From Bacillus sp. SORGH_AS_0510 (GTDB taxonomy: Bacteria; Bacillota; Bacilli; Bacillales; Cytobacillaceae), in NCBI RefSeq assembly GCF_030818775.1, contig NZ_JAUTAU010000001.1:4662001-4726000 (forward strand): a DNA stretch of 64,000 nucleotides, in the 5' to 3' direction. A program made the translations under genes and the position numbers. Shown piece after piece: positions 63,565-64,000 of the stretch. Under the pieces are notes generated by a model that saw only the letters and a program-made list of their open reading frames with translations, was not told where the DNA came from and made no database searches. Numbering within the stretch: position 1 is the first letter of the stretch; each line of letters opens with the position of its first letter.

Positions 63565-63597
63565 AAAAGAAAAAGCACCCAATTGTGCTTTTCTTTT
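63565..63597 (-). terminator. Rho-independent terminator
   Basis: AAAAGAAAAAGCAC...GTGCTTTTCTTTT stem abutting the stop of the 59-aa membrane protein gene on the minus strand. Confidence 0.7.
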
Positions 63598-63775
63598 ATT
63601 TTTTTCTCTTTTTCTTATACTTCCATTCTATTATTACTACTATGGCAACTATAATAAAGCCTGTAATAGATGTAGATTCTTCAACTTGTTTGTTATTTGA
63701 CAACATGCTTACAAAAAACATTATTATTACCACTAAAAGCATGATATTTCTAGCATTTCTTCCGATAAAGTTCAC
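63596..63775 (-). CDS. 59-aa small membrane protein
   Basis: Two hydrophobic helices (NIMLLVVIIMFFVSML and ITGFIIVAIVVIIEW) with a basic C-terminal tail (KYKKKRKK). GTG 63775 is chosen because AAAGGAGG lies 7 bases upstream; the open frame extends to 63805 without a better start. The family is unknown. Size and charge are like toxin-type or regulatory miniproteins, but there is no further evidence. Confidence 0.6.
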   Translation of the reverse strand: MNFIGRNARNIMLLVVIIMFFVSMLSNNKQVEESTSITGFIIVAIVVIIEWKYKKKRKK

Positions 63776-63915
63776 ATAAATTCCTCCTTTTATAAGATTA
63801 ATCAAACTAATAATATATACATTATATTAAAATTTAGAACATTTTAATATATTTACATTGGAAAAATATACTAAAAATTGTAATATATTACTAAAATTGT
63901 AAAGGGTGGAATGAA

Positions 63916-64000
63916 GTGAAGGTTTTGTCAAGAAGTTTATCATTATTAATAGTATTCTCCATGCTACTATCTTTTGGTATTGGAGAATTCATCGCAAATG
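63916..64000 (+). CDS. Start of a secreted or membrane protein, truncated by the window end
   Basis: A GTG codon 7 bases after AAGGGTGG opens VKVLSRSLSLLIVFSMLLSF and continues to the window end (28 codons). The n-region and hydrophobic core look like a signal peptide or first membrane helix. The product cannot be identified. Confidence 0.55.
   Translation, partial: MKVLSRSLSLLIVFSMLLSFGIGEFIAN

Overview
The window is chromosomal DNA from a low-GC, aerobic, endospore-forming Bacillaceae bacterium of a Bacillus/Neobacillus type. The grounds are strong purine-rich ribosome binding sites, frequent GTG and TTG starts, consensus cre sites, a BirA operator, orphan KinA/KinB-type histidine kinases, and family members typical of that group (YesM/YesN, YkuK, BioY, DgkB, PlsY, RlmCD). 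I see no rRNA, tRNA, CRISPR array, prophage or intact transposase. The species assignment is inference.

Layout. 1-266: two short direct-repeat/hairpin clusters. 267-12426 (minus): a galactoside-utilisation cluster, ordered from its promoter as YesN-type regulator, YesM-type kinase, lipoprotein sugar-binding protein, two ABC permeases, beta-galactosidase, alpha-galactosidase; the second permease is frameshifted. 12629-31: orphan kinase, M20 amidohydrolase, MFS, Na+/amino-acid symporters, diguanylate cyclase, BirA-controlled bioY, an NSS transporter with its tiny MetS-like subunit, a zinc-ribbon miniprotein, thioesterase, YkuK, a second orphan kinase, lipoprotein and DUF418 protein. 28-33.6 kb: an ArsB-like permease pair, then aldo/keto reductase, phosphatase, aldolase and methyltransferase genes. 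33.9-37.4 kb: a PRD antiterminator convergent with a crr-nagE PTS operon. The crr leader carries a cre site, a promoter and a RAT/terminator; a 242-bp MITE with an 8-bp target duplication sits between the terminator and crr. 37.4-48 kb: oxidoreductase, YehS protein, glycosyltransferase/nucleotide-sugar genes, and three tandem paralogous Cys-containing beta-type proteins with different tails, plus an unlisted 52-aa Cys-rich protein. 48-64 kb: RlmD-type methylase, a 20-copy 52-bp tandem repeat, pncA-pncB, dgkB, a fully overlapping five-gene ECF sigma operon, plsY, putP and assorted small genes.

Two themes run through the window. The first is carbon-source regulation: CcpA-type sites, a two-component system and a PRD/RAT switch. 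The second is an unusual load of small non-coding repeats: a roughly 140-bp nested hairpin element (four full-length copies, one with an insertion, and two remnants), palindromic elements carrying GGTGCCTGACACC (seven intergenic copies and two embedded in an anti-sigma gene), the MITE, and two tandem arrays. Several small genes (36, 54, 52, 30 and 59 aa) were found by reading the intergenic DNA. The best candidate for an undescribed system is the 39-47.5 kb glycosyltransferase, nucleotide-sugar and paralogous beta-protein region, plausibly a spore or cell-surface glycoprotein locus; that function is inference.
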